A stretch of DNA of 64,000 nt from Paenochrobactrum glaciei. Lineage in GTDB: Bacteria; Pseudomonadota; Alphaproteobacteria; Rhizobiales; Rhizobiaceae. Location: contig NZ_BAAADE010000003.1 in the NCBI RefSeq assembly GCF_039522165.1, forward strand, positions 62,001 through 126,000, written 5' to 3'. The position numbers and the translations under genes are program-made. The notes under the pieces are model-generated. The model ran no database searches, had not been told where the DNA came from, and saw only the letters and a program-made list of their open reading frames with translations. Below, one piece after another: positions 23,639 through 32,685 of the stretch (its first letter is position 1; every line of letters begins with the position of its first letter).

Positions 23639-25699
23639 TTACACCAAAGCCAAAGCCGTAATAGCCATATCAATCAGCTTAATCGTGACAAAAGGCACGA
23701 TAATCCCGCCAAGGCCGTAGATCATCAGGTTACGGCTCAACAGCGCACCAGCACCAACCGCCTGATATTTGACACCACGCAGCGACAACGGAATAAGTGC
23801 CACAATAATCAACGCATTGAAGATAATGGCCGAGAGAATAGCGCTCTGCGGACTATGCAGCCCCATAATATTCAACACGCCCAATTGCGGATAAAAAGCC
23901 AAAAACATTGCCGGAATGATCGCGAAATATTTGGCAATATCATTAGCAATCGAAAAAGTGGTCAGCGCACCGCGTGTCATCAGCAATTGCTTACCGATCT
24001 CCACAATCTCGATCAATTTGGTCGGATCACTATCAAGATCAACCATATTGCCCGCTTCGCGCGCTGCCACCGTGCCGGTATTCATCGCCACGCCCACATC
24101 TGCCTGCGCCAATGCAGGTGCGTCATTGGTGCCGTCGCCACACATGGCAACAAGTTTGCCTTTTGCCTGCTCTTCACGGATCAGAGACAGCTTGTTTTCA
24201 GGTGTTGCCTGCGCCAGAAAATCATCCACGCCCGCTTCTGCAGCAATCGCCGCAGCCGTCATCGGATTATCACCGGTAATCATCACCGTCCGGATACCCA
24301 TGCGGCGTAATTCTGCAAACCGCTCACGAATGCCGCCTTTGACAATATCTTTCAGCGCCACCACACCCATTAATTGCCCGTCTTTGACAACCGCCAAGGG
24401 TGTGCCGCCCGCTTTGGCAATCTGCGCAGCAATCGCCTGAACTTCTTGTACCTGTGCTGTTATTGAAGCTTTTGCCCCTACTGCCTCAACATATTTCAGC
24501 ACAGCATCCACGGCACCTTTACGGATAATACTCCCTTCGATATCCACGCCGCTCATCCGGCTTTGCGCTGTAAAAGGCACGAAACTTGCATGCAGACTGC
24601 CCATATCGCGAGCGCGGATGCCATATTTCTCTTTCGCCAGCACAACGATGGAGCGGCCTTCCGGCGTTTCATCCGCCAATGACGAAAGTTGTGCCGCATC
24701 GGCTAATTGCTGTTCACTGACACCCGAAACCGGACAAAACTCAGTAGCCTGACGATTGCCAAGCGTAATCGTTCCGGTTTTATCAAGCAGCAATGTATCA
24801 ACATCGCCGGCAGCTTCCACCGCACGCCCTGACATAGCCAGCACATTAAACCGCACCAGACGATCCATACCAGCAATGCCAATAGCTGAAAGCAAAGCGC
24901 CAATTGTGGTTGGAATGAGTGTCACAAACAGTGCAACCAGCACAATTACCGGCACCGAACCGCCGGCATAACTGGCAAAACTTGGAATTGTTACCACTGC
25001 CAGCACGAAAATAAGCGTCATACCGGCAAGCAGAATATTGAGTGCAATCTCATTTGGTGTCTTCTGGCGCTCTGCCCCCTCCACCAGCGAGATCATACGG
25101 TCAATGAAAGTGGAACCGGCAGCCGCCGTAATACGCACACGTATCCAATCGGAAAGCACCTGCGTGCCGCCGGTTACCGCCGAGCGATCACCACCGGATT
25201 CACGTATAACCGGTGCAGATTCACCTGTGATTGCGGCTTCATTGACCGAAGCAACACCTTCAATCACCTCGCCATCAGAAGGAATAATATCTCCGGCTTC
25301 CACCAGTACAATATCATCTACTTTTAGGCTGTTGCCAGCAACCACCTTATAATCGGTTTTGCTGTCACCATTCAGCAGTTTAGCTTCTGTTTCGGTGCGG
25401 GTGCGGCGCAGAGATTCTGCCTGCGCTTTACCGCGCCCTTCGGCTACAGCTTCCGCAAAATTGGCAAACAAAATCGTAAACCACAGCCACAATATGATCT
25501 GGAAAGAAAAACCTAAGTCATCACCGCCACTGACCAAATCGCGCAAAAAAAGCACACTGGTCAGCAATGTCACGACAGCCACCACAAACATCACCGGATT
25601 TTTGGCAAGGCTGCGCAGGTCAAGTTTTCGAAAGGCACCACCAATGGCGGGCAGAAGAATTTTAGCATCCAAAATGCTTGAAGATTTTGACTGGCTCAT
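23639..25699 (-). CDS. kdpB: KdpB, K+-transporting P-type ATPase catalytic subunit
   Basis: A 686-residue type IA P-type ATPase. The start at 25699 has a strong GGAGGG ribosome site 5 bases ahead. Motifs: TGES (about 160-163), the phosphorylation site DKTGTIT (Asp near residue 310), KGA in the nucleotide domain, MITGDNPMTAAAIA and GDGTNDAPALAQ in the phosphorylation domain. It hydrolyses ATP to drive K+ uptake through KdpA. An 88-base gap separates it from the small ORF that follows kdpA. Confidence 0.95.
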   Translation of the reverse strand: MSQSKSSSILDAKILLPAIGGAFRKLDLRSLAKNPVMFVVAVVTLLTSVLFLRDLVSGGDDLGFSFQIILWLWFTILFANFAEAVAEGRGKAQAESLRRTRTETEAKLLNGDSKTDYKVVAGNSLKVDDIVLVEAGDIIPSDGEVIEGVASVNEAAITGESAPVIRESGGDRSAVTGGTQVLSDWIRVRITAAAGSTFIDRMISLVEGAERQKTPNEIALNILLAGMTLIFVLAVVTIPSFASYAGGSVPVIVLVALFVTLIPTTIGALLSAIGIAGMDRLVRFNVLAMSGRAVEAAGDVDTLLLDKTGTITLGNRQATEFCPVSGVSEQQLADAAQLSSLADETPEGRSIVVLAKEKYGIRARDMGSLHASFVPFTAQSRMSGVDIEGSIIRKGAVDAVLKYVEAVGAKASITAQVQEVQAIAAQIAKAGGTPLAVVKDGQLMGVVALKDIVKGGIRERFAELRRMGIRTVMITGDNPMTAAAIAAEAGVDDFLAQATPENKLSLIREEQAKGKLVAMCGDGTNDAPALAQADVGVAMNTGTVAAREAGNMVDLDSDPTKLIEIVEIGKQLLMTRGALTTFSIANDIAKYFAIIPAMFLAFYPQLGVLNIMGLHSPQSAILSAIIFNALIIVALIPLSLRGVKYQAVGAGALLSRNLMIYGLGGIIVPFVTIKLIDMAITALALV

Positions 25700-25787
25700 G
25701 AGAGCCCTCCGTCTGATTTCGTGCAAAGCCTTGAAGGCTGCATAAAAATTTCATCATCAGTGCTGGTGTTTTTAAAGACCAAAGTGG

Positions 25788-25955
25788 TCATTTCAAAAAC
25801 TCCGCCACATAGACACCCAGCAAAACAATCAGCAAAAACAACAGCATCAGGCTCATTGGCTTGGGGTATCCACCAGGCTTACCAAACCATTTTGAGCGCT
25901 TTTGCCTCAGTTTTGCCTGGCTGACCGGCTCGGTAGAATTTGGTTTTCTATTCAT
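25788..25955 (-). CDS. Small single-helix membrane protein between kdpA and kdpB
   Basis: A 55-residue ORF not assigned to a known family. The first 33 residues are hydrophilic and strongly basic (KLRQKRSKWFGK, GGYPKP); residues 34-51 form one hydrophobic helix (MSLMLLFLLIVLLGVYVA), then EFLK. Positive charges before the helix predict N-terminus in the cytoplasm. The ribosome site AAAGGTGG overlaps the kdpA stop codon, 9 bases upstream; a second ATG directly in front (25958) is possible. Position inside the kdp operon suggests a Kdp accessory or assembly subunit, but no function is known to me. It is not KdpF, which is present separately at 27693. Confidence 0.6.
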   Translation of the reverse strand: MNRKPNSTEPVSQAKLRQKRSKWFGKPGGYPKPMSLMLLFLLIVLLGVYVAEFLK

Positions 25956-25964
25956 CATCCACCT

Positions 25965-27662
25965 TTAAAAAAGTTTGCCGGACAGAAGCGAGAAATGCTC
26001 AACAACGGGTCCAAGCGCCAAAGCCGGAAAGAAGGTCAGACCGCCGACAATCATCGTCACACCAAACACAAGGCCGACAAATAGAGCGCCAGTGGTTGGC
26101 AATGTACCGGCAGTAACCGGAACCGTTTTTTTAGCCGCCAATGAACCTGCAATCGCCAGCACCGGCACGATGAGCAGAAAGCGTCCCATCAGCATGGCAA
26201 AACCAACGGTTAGATTATAAAAAGGCGTGTTGGCGTTCAGCCCTGCAAAGGCACTGCCATTATTGTTGGCACCCGATGAATAAGCGTAAAGCACTTCACT
26301 GAACCCATGCGGGCCTGCATCCTGAATGCTGGATAATCCTTGTGGCAAGACCACCGCCAATGCTGCAAATCCAAGGATCGCGAGCGAGGGGCCAAGCGTC
26401 GCCAAAAGGCTCATTTTGACCTCTTTGGCTTCGATTTTTTTACCCAAATATTCCGGTGTGCGCCCCACCATCAAGCCAGCAATAAAAATCGCCAGCATGA
26501 AAAATAACAGCATGCCGTAAATACCCGCACCAATACCGCCGAGGTTCGGGATTTGCATGTTGAACATCGGCACCAAGCCACCAAGCGGCATCAGGCTGTC
26601 ATGCATATTATTAACAGCACCGGTGGAAGCCGCCGTTGTCACCTCAGAAAACAATGAAGATAAGGCAATACCAAAGCGTGCTTCTTTGCCTTCCATATTG
26701 CCGCCCACAACACCAAGCGCCTGCATCAGCGGATTACCGGTGCTTTCAGCCCAGTAAAGAACAGACGTTCCCAACGCGACCAACACAGCAAAAACCGCAA
26801 ACAACATCCAGCCCTGACGTTGATTGCCAACCATCCGGCCAAACACATTGGTCATCGCTGTCGAGATCACAAAGATCGACAAAAGATGAATAAGGTTTGT
26901 AAGCGCCGTCGGGTTTTCAAATGGATGCGATGAGTTCGCATTAAAGAAACCGCCGCCATTAGTCCCCAGATGTTTGATAATCATCTGTGAGGCGACGGGC
27001 CCTTGGGCGATGACCTGCTGAGCGCCTTCAAGCGTGGTCACAGCCGTATAGTCATTGAGATTTTGCGGCACACCCTGCCAAACCAGCACCAGCGTGCCAA
27101 CTATACAAATCGGCAGCAGCACATAAAGTGTGGCGCGGGTCAGATCGACCCAGAAATTACCAATCGTCGGGCTGGATGAACGGGCAAAGCCACGCGTAAT
27201 TGCCATAGCACCAGCAATACCGGTTGCTGCGGAAACAAAGTTCTGCACCGTAATACCAGCCATTTGGGTCAGATAGCTCATGGTGCTCTCGCCCCCATAA
27301 CCCTGCCAGTTGGTATTGGTCATAAAACTCACAGCAGTATTGAAGGAAGAGGTCGGCTCAACCGCCTGCATATTGGCCGGATTAAAAGGCAACATGCCTT
27401 GCAAGCGTTGCAGGACATAAAGAAAAACAAACCCGGCAATACTGAACATCAGGAGCGAAGCCGCATAGGCGGTCCAGTGCTGTTCTTCCCTTTCATACGT
27501 ACCGGCAAGCTTATAAAGGCTTCGTTCAATCGGCGCTAAAAGAGAAGATAAAAAAGTCCGCTCGCCGGTAAAAACACAGGTGAGATACCCGCCAACCGGC
27601 TTGACCAGCAAAATTGTGATCCCGAACAGGATCGCAATTTGCAATAATCCGTTGAATGTCAT
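25965..27662 (-). CDS. kdpA: KdpA, K+-binding and translocating subunit
   Basis: A 565-residue KdpA with about ten membrane helices. K+-filter-like segments are visible: SFMTNTNWQGYGGE, the GTNGGGFFNANSSHPFENPT segment and TGAVNNMHDSLMPLGG. Together with KdpB it forms the high-affinity K+ pump that works at micromolar K+. It is preceded by kdpF (30-base gap) and followed by the small basic membrane ORF. Length is normal for the family. Confidence 0.95.
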   Translation of the reverse strand: MTFNGLLQIAILFGITILLVKPVGGYLTCVFTGERTFLSSLLAPIERSLYKLAGTYEREEQHWTAYAASLLMFSIAGFVFLYVLQRLQGMLPFNPANMQAVEPTSSFNTAVSFMTNTNWQGYGGESTMSYLTQMAGITVQNFVSAATGIAGAMAITRGFARSSSPTIGNFWVDLTRATLYVLLPICIVGTLVLVWQGVPQNLNDYTAVTTLEGAQQVIAQGPVASQMIIKHLGTNGGGFFNANSSHPFENPTALTNLIHLLSIFVISTAMTNVFGRMVGNQRQGWMLFAVFAVLVALGTSVLYWAESTGNPLMQALGVVGGNMEGKEARFGIALSSLFSEVTTAASTGAVNNMHDSLMPLGGLVPMFNMQIPNLGGIGAGIYGMLLFFMLAIFIAGLMVGRTPEYLGKKIEAKEVKMSLLATLGPSLAILGFAALAVVLPQGLSSIQDAGPHGFSEVLYAYSSGANNNGSAFAGLNANTPFYNLTVGFAMLMGRFLLIVPVLAIAGSLAAKKTVPVTAGTLPTTGALFVGLVFGVTMIVGGLTFFPALALGPVVEHFSLLSGKLF

Positions 27663-27692
27663 TGGAAGTACTTTCTGCTTTTAGAAACAGAT

Positions 27693-27782
27693 TCAAAAGC
27701 GCTCAGGCTTGGCTAATGCATAAAGCAAATAAAGCGTGAGCAATGCGGCCACCGAGCCGCCAAGAACATAATCAAACCACAT
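27693..27782 (-). CDS. kdpF: KdpF, small stabilising subunit
   Basis: A 29-residue peptide: one hydrophobic helix beginning MWFDYVLGGSVAALL and ending YALAKPERF. The FDYVLGG start and the PERF end are the hallmarks of KdpF, a single-helix lipid-like stabiliser of the KdpABC complex. It lies immediately upstream of kdpA, as in E. coli. A second ATG three bases upstream (27785) could also serve. It is too short for most gene callers. Confidence 0.85.
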   Translation of the reverse strand: MWFDYVLGGSVAALLTLYLLYALAKPERF

Positions 27783-27791
27783 CATGCGCTC

Positions 27792-27875
27792 TCAAAGACG
27801 ATCGCAAACGAGAGCATAAAAATAGCTGAGGCCGATAAATCCGGCGCCTGCGGCTATCATAAGGATATCCATCAT
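27792..27875 (-). CDS. Tiny membrane peptide upstream of kdpF
   Basis: A 27-residue ORF reading MMDILMIAAGAGFIGLSYFY then ALVCDRL, with one hydrophobic helix and a terminal CDRL. A good ribosome site AGGAG lies 6 bases before the ATG, and the stop is 6-9 bases before kdpF. From memory, short hydrophobic ORFs ending in (A)CDRL occur ahead of kdpF in other proteobacteria; this was not checked. It is probably the first cistron of the kdp operon, and could be a Kdp micro-subunit or a leader peptide. Confidence 0.55.
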   Translation of the reverse strand: MMDILMIAAGAGFIGLSYFYALVCDRL

Positions 27876-27924
27876 TCCAAACTCCTGACATTCAGCCGAA
27901 GACATGCAACGGCTGTTGTTGATG

Positions 27925-27944
27925 GCGTCTTTTTATAAAAACGC
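27925..27944. promoter_or_regulatory. AT-rich palindrome in the kdp promoter region
   Basis: A perfect 12-base palindrome TTTTTATAAAAA (27930-27941) flanked by GCGT (27925-27928) and ACGC (27941-27944), about 50 bases before the first kdp micro-ORF. E. coli KdpE binds a T-rich element upstream of kdpF, so this is a candidate KdpE site or part of the promoter. Inference from position. Confidence 0.4.
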
Positions 27945-28093
27945 TCGCGAAGAGCAGGAATTATGCAGCTAAACCGCATAGTGGTTCGAGAGAGGGAAAG
28001 CCGTCAGGATATAAAAATCTCATATATGAAAAGTTCAGTTGCCGAATATTGAAGCACAAAACAGAACCAGCAAAAAAGCTTACCAATAATTTT

Positions 28094-28128
28094 GAAGCGC
28101 GCTTAAATTTTACAAGCTAACGCGCTTC
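28094..28128 (-). terminator. Hairpin after the second LIV cassette (weak terminator)
   Basis: GAAGCGCG (28094-28101) and CGCGCTTC (28121-28128) form a perfect 8-bp stem with a 19-base loop, located 37 bases past the livF stop on the - strand. No clear T-run follows, so termination is only possible. The remaining sequence up to the kdp promoter shows nothing else recognisable. Confidence 0.35.
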
Positions 28129-28164
28129 CAACGCATTTTTCATCAAAACGCATAGCTTCTCCGA

Positions 28165-28878
28165 CTATTCGATATGCCCGCCAAGGAATAATTGCCCGAC
28201 ACGCGGATCAGCCAACAGCTTTGATGCCTCATCATGCATACGCGTCTGGCCGAGTTCCAGAACGAGCCCATAGTCAGACATCGCCAAGGCTGCCTTGGCA
28301 TTTTGCTCAACCATCAAAATGGTGACACCCTCATCACGCAACCGGGTCAGTGTCTGAAACACTTCCTGCACCAGATTGGGTGACAAACCAATGGATGGTT
28401 CGTCAATCAAAATAAGCTTCGGATCAAGTAATAAAGCGCGTGCTACTTCCAGCTGTTTCTGCTGCCCGCCAGATAGTTCGATGGCTTTGCGATCTTTATA
28501 TTGACGCAGCATCGGAAACTGATCCATCACCATTTCAATGCGCTCACGCACTTTGGTCTGGTCACTGGCCGTAATGCCGCCAAGCTCCAGATTATGATAA
28601 ACGGACAGCTGCGGCACCACATTGCGCCCTTGCGGCACATAGGTGACACCATGCGCAATCATCTGGCGCGGGGTTTGGCGGGTAATATCTTTTCCATCGA
28701 GCAGTATTTGCCCGGACTGGATATTCAGAAGACCAAAAATCGCCTTGAAAACCGTTGATTTACCGGCACCATTGGGGCCAATAACAGTGGTGATCGACGC
28801 TTTGGGAATGGTAAAAGACACGCCATTCAAAATGGTGATTTTACCATAACCACCATGAACATCTTTAAGTTCCAGCAT
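28165..28878 (-). CDS. Second LIV-type importer, ATPase LivF
   Basis: A 237-residue LivF-type ABC ATPase: Walker A GPNGAGKST (about 34-42), signature LSGGQQKQLEVARAL (about 138-152), Walker B LILIDEPSIGLSP and LMVEQNAKAAL. It is the last gene of the leftward five-gene cassette (binding protein, LivH, LivM, LivG, LivF). It is a clear paralogue of, but different from, the LivF at 6884. Confidence 0.9.
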   Translation of the reverse strand: MLELKDVHGGYGKITILNGVSFTIPKASITTVIGPNGAGKSTVFKAIFGLLNIQSGQILLDGKDITRQTPRQMIAHGVTYVPQGRNVVPQLSVYHNLELGGITASDQTKVRERIEMVMDQFPMLRQYKDRKAIELSGGQQKQLEVARALLLDPKLILIDEPSIGLSPNLVQEVFQTLTRLRDEGVTILMVEQNAKAALAMSDYGLVLELGQTRMHDEASKLLADPRVGQLFLGGHIE

Positions 28879-28881
28879 CTG

Positions 28882-29628
28882 TTATCCTCCCAGATAAGCG
28901 TCGATAACCATCTGGTTTGAGCGAATTTCGTCCGGTGTTCCTTCCGCGATAATGCACCCTTCAGCAAGCACGATAATGCGGGTGCAAAGGCTCATGACAA
29001 ATTCCATATTGTGTTCAATCACCACAAAAGTCGTGCCATGTTCGGCATTATAGGTCGTCAGTCGCTCTTTCAGATTGCTCAGCATCGTCAGATTAACGCC
29101 GCCTGCCGGCTCATCAAGCAAGACAAGGCTTGGCCCCGCCATGAAAGCCATCGCCGCATCAACCAATTTTTGCTGACCATAAGAAAGAGAACCGGCAAGC
29201 TCATCCCGCAGATGCTCAAGACGGAAGAAGGAGATCATCTGCTCGGCCTCAGCTGTCAGCCCCGCATCAGCCGGGCCAAACAAGCGGGATGTCATGGTGC
29301 CTTTATGCTCCTGACCGGCAAGGATAATATTCTCGATCACCGACATTTTCGGGAAGACCGAAAGCTGCTGAAATGTACGCCCGACCCCAAGCTTATTGAG
29401 GTCAGAAGCGCGCATCCCTGAAACCTTATTGCCATTGATACGCACTTCACCACTATTGGGCTGAAGCTGACCAAGGATACAATTAAACAGGGTGGATTTT
29501 CCCGAACCATTAGGGCCGATCAAACCAAGGATTTCGCCTTGCTGAACATCAAATGACACATCACGCACGGCATGAATGCCGCCGAAGCGTTTTTCGATAT
29601 TGCGCACTGAAAGCACAGGATTGCTCAT
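28882..29628 (-). CDS. Second LIV-type importer, ATPase LivG
   Basis: A 248-residue LivG-type ATPase: Walker A GPNGSGKST (about 36-44), the LivG-style signature SYGQQKLVDAAMA, Walker B LVLLDEPAGGVN and VVIEHNMEFVMSLC. Its ATG overlaps the livM stop by 4 bases and it is followed by livF after 3 bases. Confidence 0.9.
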   Translation of the reverse strand: MSNPVLSVRNIEKRFGGIHAVRDVSFDVQQGEILGLIGPNGSGKSTLFNCILGQLQPNSGEVRINGNKVSGMRASDLNKLGVGRTFQQLSVFPKMSVIENIILAGQEHKGTMTSRLFGPADAGLTAEAEQMISFFRLEHLRDELAGSLSYGQQKLVDAAMAFMAGPSLVLLDEPAGGVNLTMLSNLKERLTTYNAEHGTTFVVIEHNMEFVMSLCTRIIVLAEGCIIAEGTPDEIRSNQMVIDAYLGG

Positions 29629-30608
29629 TTTAACCGCGCCCCCTGCTGCATATCACCGCGAACCTGTTGTTTTGGCCAGAACTTGTCGCGCAATTTATCC
29701 CATACGCCAATCAAACCGGACGGCACAAAAACCAGCATGACAATAACCAATGCCGAATAGATGATCAGATAATAGCCTTCGGTAAAACGCAGCACTTCCG
29801 GCAGCAAAATGACAACTGCGGCACCAATAAATGGCCCGAAGTAAAAGCCTGAACCACCAACGACGACCATCAGCAAAATCTTCAATGAATGGCCTACATT
29901 GAACGAACCCGGCTCAATAAATTGCACCAGCGGCGTAATCAAAGAACCGGCAAGTCCGCCATAAACAGAGCCAATCGCAAAGGCCAGCAAAGTGATGCGG
30001 CGCGTATCAACGCCCAAGCTTTCAGCTCTTATCGGATTTTCGCGCAGTGCTTTAAACGCACGCCCCCACGGGGAGCGCACAATGCCCCAAAAGATCAAAG
30101 CTGCAATCACAGTCACGCTCAGGGTGAAATAGTAAAATGGCAGGCTTTTATTCGCCGAGAACAACCATAAATCAGGGCGCGGCATACCAACCAGCCCGTA
30201 ATTGCCACCCGTTAGCCATTCTTCATTGCGCAGAACAAGAAAGACCAGCGTGTTAAAAGCCAGCGTTACAAAAGCCAAAAAATGACCTTTGACACGCAAG
30301 GCCGGATAGCCAAGCACAAGCCCTACCAAAAAGCACAAAAACAATCCGACAGGCATAGCAAGCAGCCAGTGCCAGCCAGCCAGTGTCAGCAAGGCGGTTG
30401 TATAAGCGCCAATTGCCATAAAGGATGCCTGAGCCAGCGAGATTTGCCCCGCATAACCAAGTGTCAGATTAAGCCCCATCGCCGCGATTGAGAAAATCAG
30501 CCATGAGGTTAAGATGTAAATAATGTAATTGCCTTGCCCCAGCGGAGCCAGCACCGCCAACAGCAGAAGCACGGCAATGAAAGAATAGCGTTTCGCCGCG
30601 CTCATCAC
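29625..30608 (-). CDS. Second LIV-type importer, permease LivM
   Basis: A 327-residue LivM-family permease with GYAGQISLAQASFMAIGAYT (about 49-68), ALRVKGHFLAFVTLAF (about 104-119) and GGSGFYFGPFIGAAVVILLPE near the end. It overlaps livH (ATGA) and livG by 4 bases each. Substrate unknown. Confidence 0.9.
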   Translation of the reverse strand: MMSAAKRYSFIAVLLLLAVLAPLGQGNYIIYILTSWLIFSIAAMGLNLTLGYAGQISLAQASFMAIGAYTTALLTLAGWHWLLAMPVGLFLCFLVGLVLGYPALRVKGHFLAFVTLAFNTLVFLVLRNEEWLTGGNYGLVGMPRPDLWLFSANKSLPFYYFTLSVTVIAALIFWGIVRSPWGRAFKALRENPIRAESLGVDTRRITLLAFAIGSVYGGLAGSLITPLVQFIEPGSFNVGHSLKILLMVVVGGSGFYFGPFIGAAVVILLPEVLRFTEGYYLIIYSALVIVMLVFVPSGLIGVWDKLRDKFWPKQQVRGDMQQGARLK

Positions 30609-31483
30609 ACTGCTCTCCCTTCGGACGTGCCCATAAGGCCCTGCGGACGCACCAGAATGATGACGATCAACAGTACCAGCGGCACGGCCGCACGATATTG
30701 TGCCGTTACATAAGCTGCGGTCAGATTATCAAGAACACCGATCAAAAGACCGCCAACCAATGCGCCGCGGATCTGGTTAAACCCACCCACAATGGCCGCG
30801 ATAAAAGCAATCAGACCCAATGTTTCACCATTGGAGAACTTTGCCAGATAAACCGGACTGATCAGATAAGAAGCAACGGTTGCCAAGGCAGCATTAATCA
30901 AAAATGTATAGAGGATCATCCGCTTGACATTGACGCCGAGAATTTCTGCCACGGCCGGATTTTGTGCCGTTGCCTGCATTGAGCGTCCGGTGCGGGTTCG
31001 GTTTAAAAACAATGTCAGCAAAACAACAATGGCCAGTGACAAGCCAAGATTGAGCATATCGCGCAAGGATAAAACCGCGCCGAAAATTTCAATCGGATCA
31101 TTCGGGAACATGGATGGGAAAGGCTGCGCTTCAGCGGAATAAAACTCTTTGACGCTTTCTTTCAAAAAGATACCCAGCGCCATCGTCGCAATAATCAACG
31201 TGATGCCACCATGTGGCAATATCGGTTCGACCAGCAACTTCTTGAACAGCAGTCCAAGCACGATCATTGCGATCACCAGCCCGATCAGCATAGCCGGCCA
31301 GAAAGAAATGCCGAAAATGCCCATTGCCGCCAGCACAAAAAAAGCGGGCAGCATTACAAATTCGCCTTGAGCAAAATTGACAGTCTGCGCAGCTTGCCAG
31401 ACCAGCGTAAAACCTATCGCCGCAAGTGCATAGATAGAACCGGTTGCAAGACCGGACAAAACAACCTGTAGAAACTGGGACAT
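30605..31483 (-). CDS. Second LIV-type importer, permease LivH
   Basis: A 292-residue LivH permease. The ATG at 31483 is chosen because the protein then starts SQFLQVVLSGLATGSIYALA as in the family and AGG precedes it; the open frame reaches further upstream without similarity. The NFAQGEFVMLPAFF segment (about 35-48) is diagnostic. It is separated from the binding-protein gene by 65 bases holding a GC-rich hairpin. Confidence 0.89.
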   Translation of the reverse strand: MSQFLQVVLSGLATGSIYALAAIGFTLVWQAAQTVNFAQGEFVMLPAFFVLAAMGIFGISFWPAMLIGLVIAMIVLGLLFKKLLVEPILPHGGITLIIATMALGIFLKESVKEFYSAEAQPFPSMFPNDPIEIFGAVLSLRDMLNLGLSLAIVVLLTLFLNRTRTGRSMQATAQNPAVAEILGVNVKRMILYTFLINAALATVASYLISPVYLAKFSNGETLGLIAFIAAIVGGFNQIRGALVGGLLIGVLDNLTAAYVTAQYRAAVPLVLLIVIILVRPQGLMGTSEGRAV

Positions 31484-31510
31484 TATACGACCTGAAAGAA
31501 GCACAGAGCA

Positions 31511-31534
31511 GCGCGGCGGCAAAACCGCCACGCC
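31511..31534 (-). repeat. Intercistronic hairpin after the second LIV binding protein
   Basis: On the - strand GCGTGGCGG, loop TTTTG, then CCGCCGCGC forms a compact GC-rich stem about 15 bases after the binding-protein stop. There is no T-run. It parallels the hairpin in the first LIV cassette (4199-4235), consistent with mRNA stabilisation or partial termination that makes binding protein more abundant than permease. Confidence 0.6.
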
Positions 31535-31548
31535 GATTAGGACATAGA

Positions 31549-32685
31549 TTAGTTAGCCGGAACAGTGCCAATGACGGTCGGAACACCGTCTTTCACCTGA
31601 ACCATAAAGCTCGGGCGTGACATTTCTCCGCGATCATCCCAGCAAGTATCCAGCGCGATTTTTGGATAGTCAGCCGCATTCAGGCACAGGCCACGCATTT
31701 TCTCAGCAAAGGCTTCACCATCCAGTTTGCCAACCATGTCGGTGACATATTTGGTCGTCCAAACACCCACATAACCTTTGAGCGCATCATGGGTAGGTTT
31801 GCGCTTATAGGCTTCTTCAAATTTCTTTGAAAACTCGCCAATAGCCGGAACATCGGTTGCCGCAGCGGTAATACCCACATGAGCAATCGCACCATCTGCT
31901 GCCGGACCTGCCAGTTCCACAACTTTTGCTTCTGTCAGCGTCACTTCACCAATCAGCGGCATATTCAAGCCCTGCTTTTTGGCTTCGATCAAAAAACGAG
32001 CCGATTCTTCCTGATTCATATAAACGAAGATCGCTTCAGGATTGCCTTGTTTCAGCTTGGCAACGTCGGCAGCATAATCGGTCTGCGCCTGCTCGGACGC
32101 CACATCGATAACCACTTCAATGCCAGCTTTTTTCATCTCTTCGACAAAAACATCATGGCCGCCTTTGCCGAATTCATTATTCAGCCATGCGACGCCAACT
32201 TTTTTGGCTTTCAATGTATCAGTGAAATAAGAGGTCAGTGCCGGTACGCCCTTCTGTGCGCCGGTTGAGGTACGGAACACAAAAGGATTGCCTTTTTCAA
32301 CAATGCTTGGTGCTTCAGAACCCACAAATTGCGGAATGCTGTTTTGCTGTGCAACCAGCATATTGACCATCGTCGAGCCGGAATAAATCGTGCCAAGAAT
32401 TGCATAAGCACCATCATCGATGGCTTTTTGCACCAATGCACGCGAAACCTGCGGATCGGTCTGCGTGTCATATTCACCAAGCTCAACCTTCTTGCCCAGA
32501 ATGCCGCCGTCCGCATTGACTTCATCAATGGCAATCTTAATACCATCGCGCCAGTTGGTGCCGGCAGGTGCGCCCGGTCCTGACAGCTCAACAACCATGC
32601 CAAGCTTCACAACATCCTCTGCCTTTGCAGAAGACGAAAATGCAACCACAGCAGCCGACAACGCCAAAAGATATTTACGATACAT
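31549..32685 (-). CDS. Second LIV-type importer, periplasmic binding protein
   Basis: A 378-residue binding protein. The ATG at 32685 has GGGGGAGGA upstream; the frame continues 111 bases upstream but without signal peptide features. The signal peptide is YRKYLLALSAAVVAFSSSAKA, and the mature protein begins EDVVKLGMVVELSGPGA. Family features follow (GTIYSGSTMVNMLVAQ, AWLNNEFGKGGHDVF, YMNQEESARFLIEAK). It resembles ABC binding proteins for amino acids or aromatic acids; the ligand is not determinable. It is the promoter-proximal gene of the cassette. Confidence 0.88.
   Translation of the reverse strand: MYRKYLLALSAAVVAFSSSAKAEDVVKLGMVVELSGPGAPAGTNWRDGIKIAIDEVNADGGILGKKVELGEYDTQTDPQVSRALVQKAIDDGAYAILGTIYSGSTMVNMLVAQQNSIPQFVGSEAPSIVEKGNPFVFRTSTGAQKGVPALTSYFTDTLKAKKVGVAWLNNEFGKGGHDVFVEEMKKAGIEVVIDVASEQAQTDYAADVAKLKQGNPEAIFVYMNQEESARFLIEAKKQGLNMPLIGEVTLTEAKVVELAGPAADGAIAHVGITAAATDVPAIGEFSKKFEEAYKRKPTHDALKGYVGVWTTKYVTDMVGKLDGEAFAEKMRGLCLNAADYPKIALDTCWDDRGEMSRPSFMVQVKDGVPTVIGTVPAN

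Noticed and set aside
25721..25924. + strand frame opposite the kdpA-kdpB gap
   Set aside because: The - strand ORF in the same place has operon context, a ribosome site and a membrane helix; the + strand frame has none.
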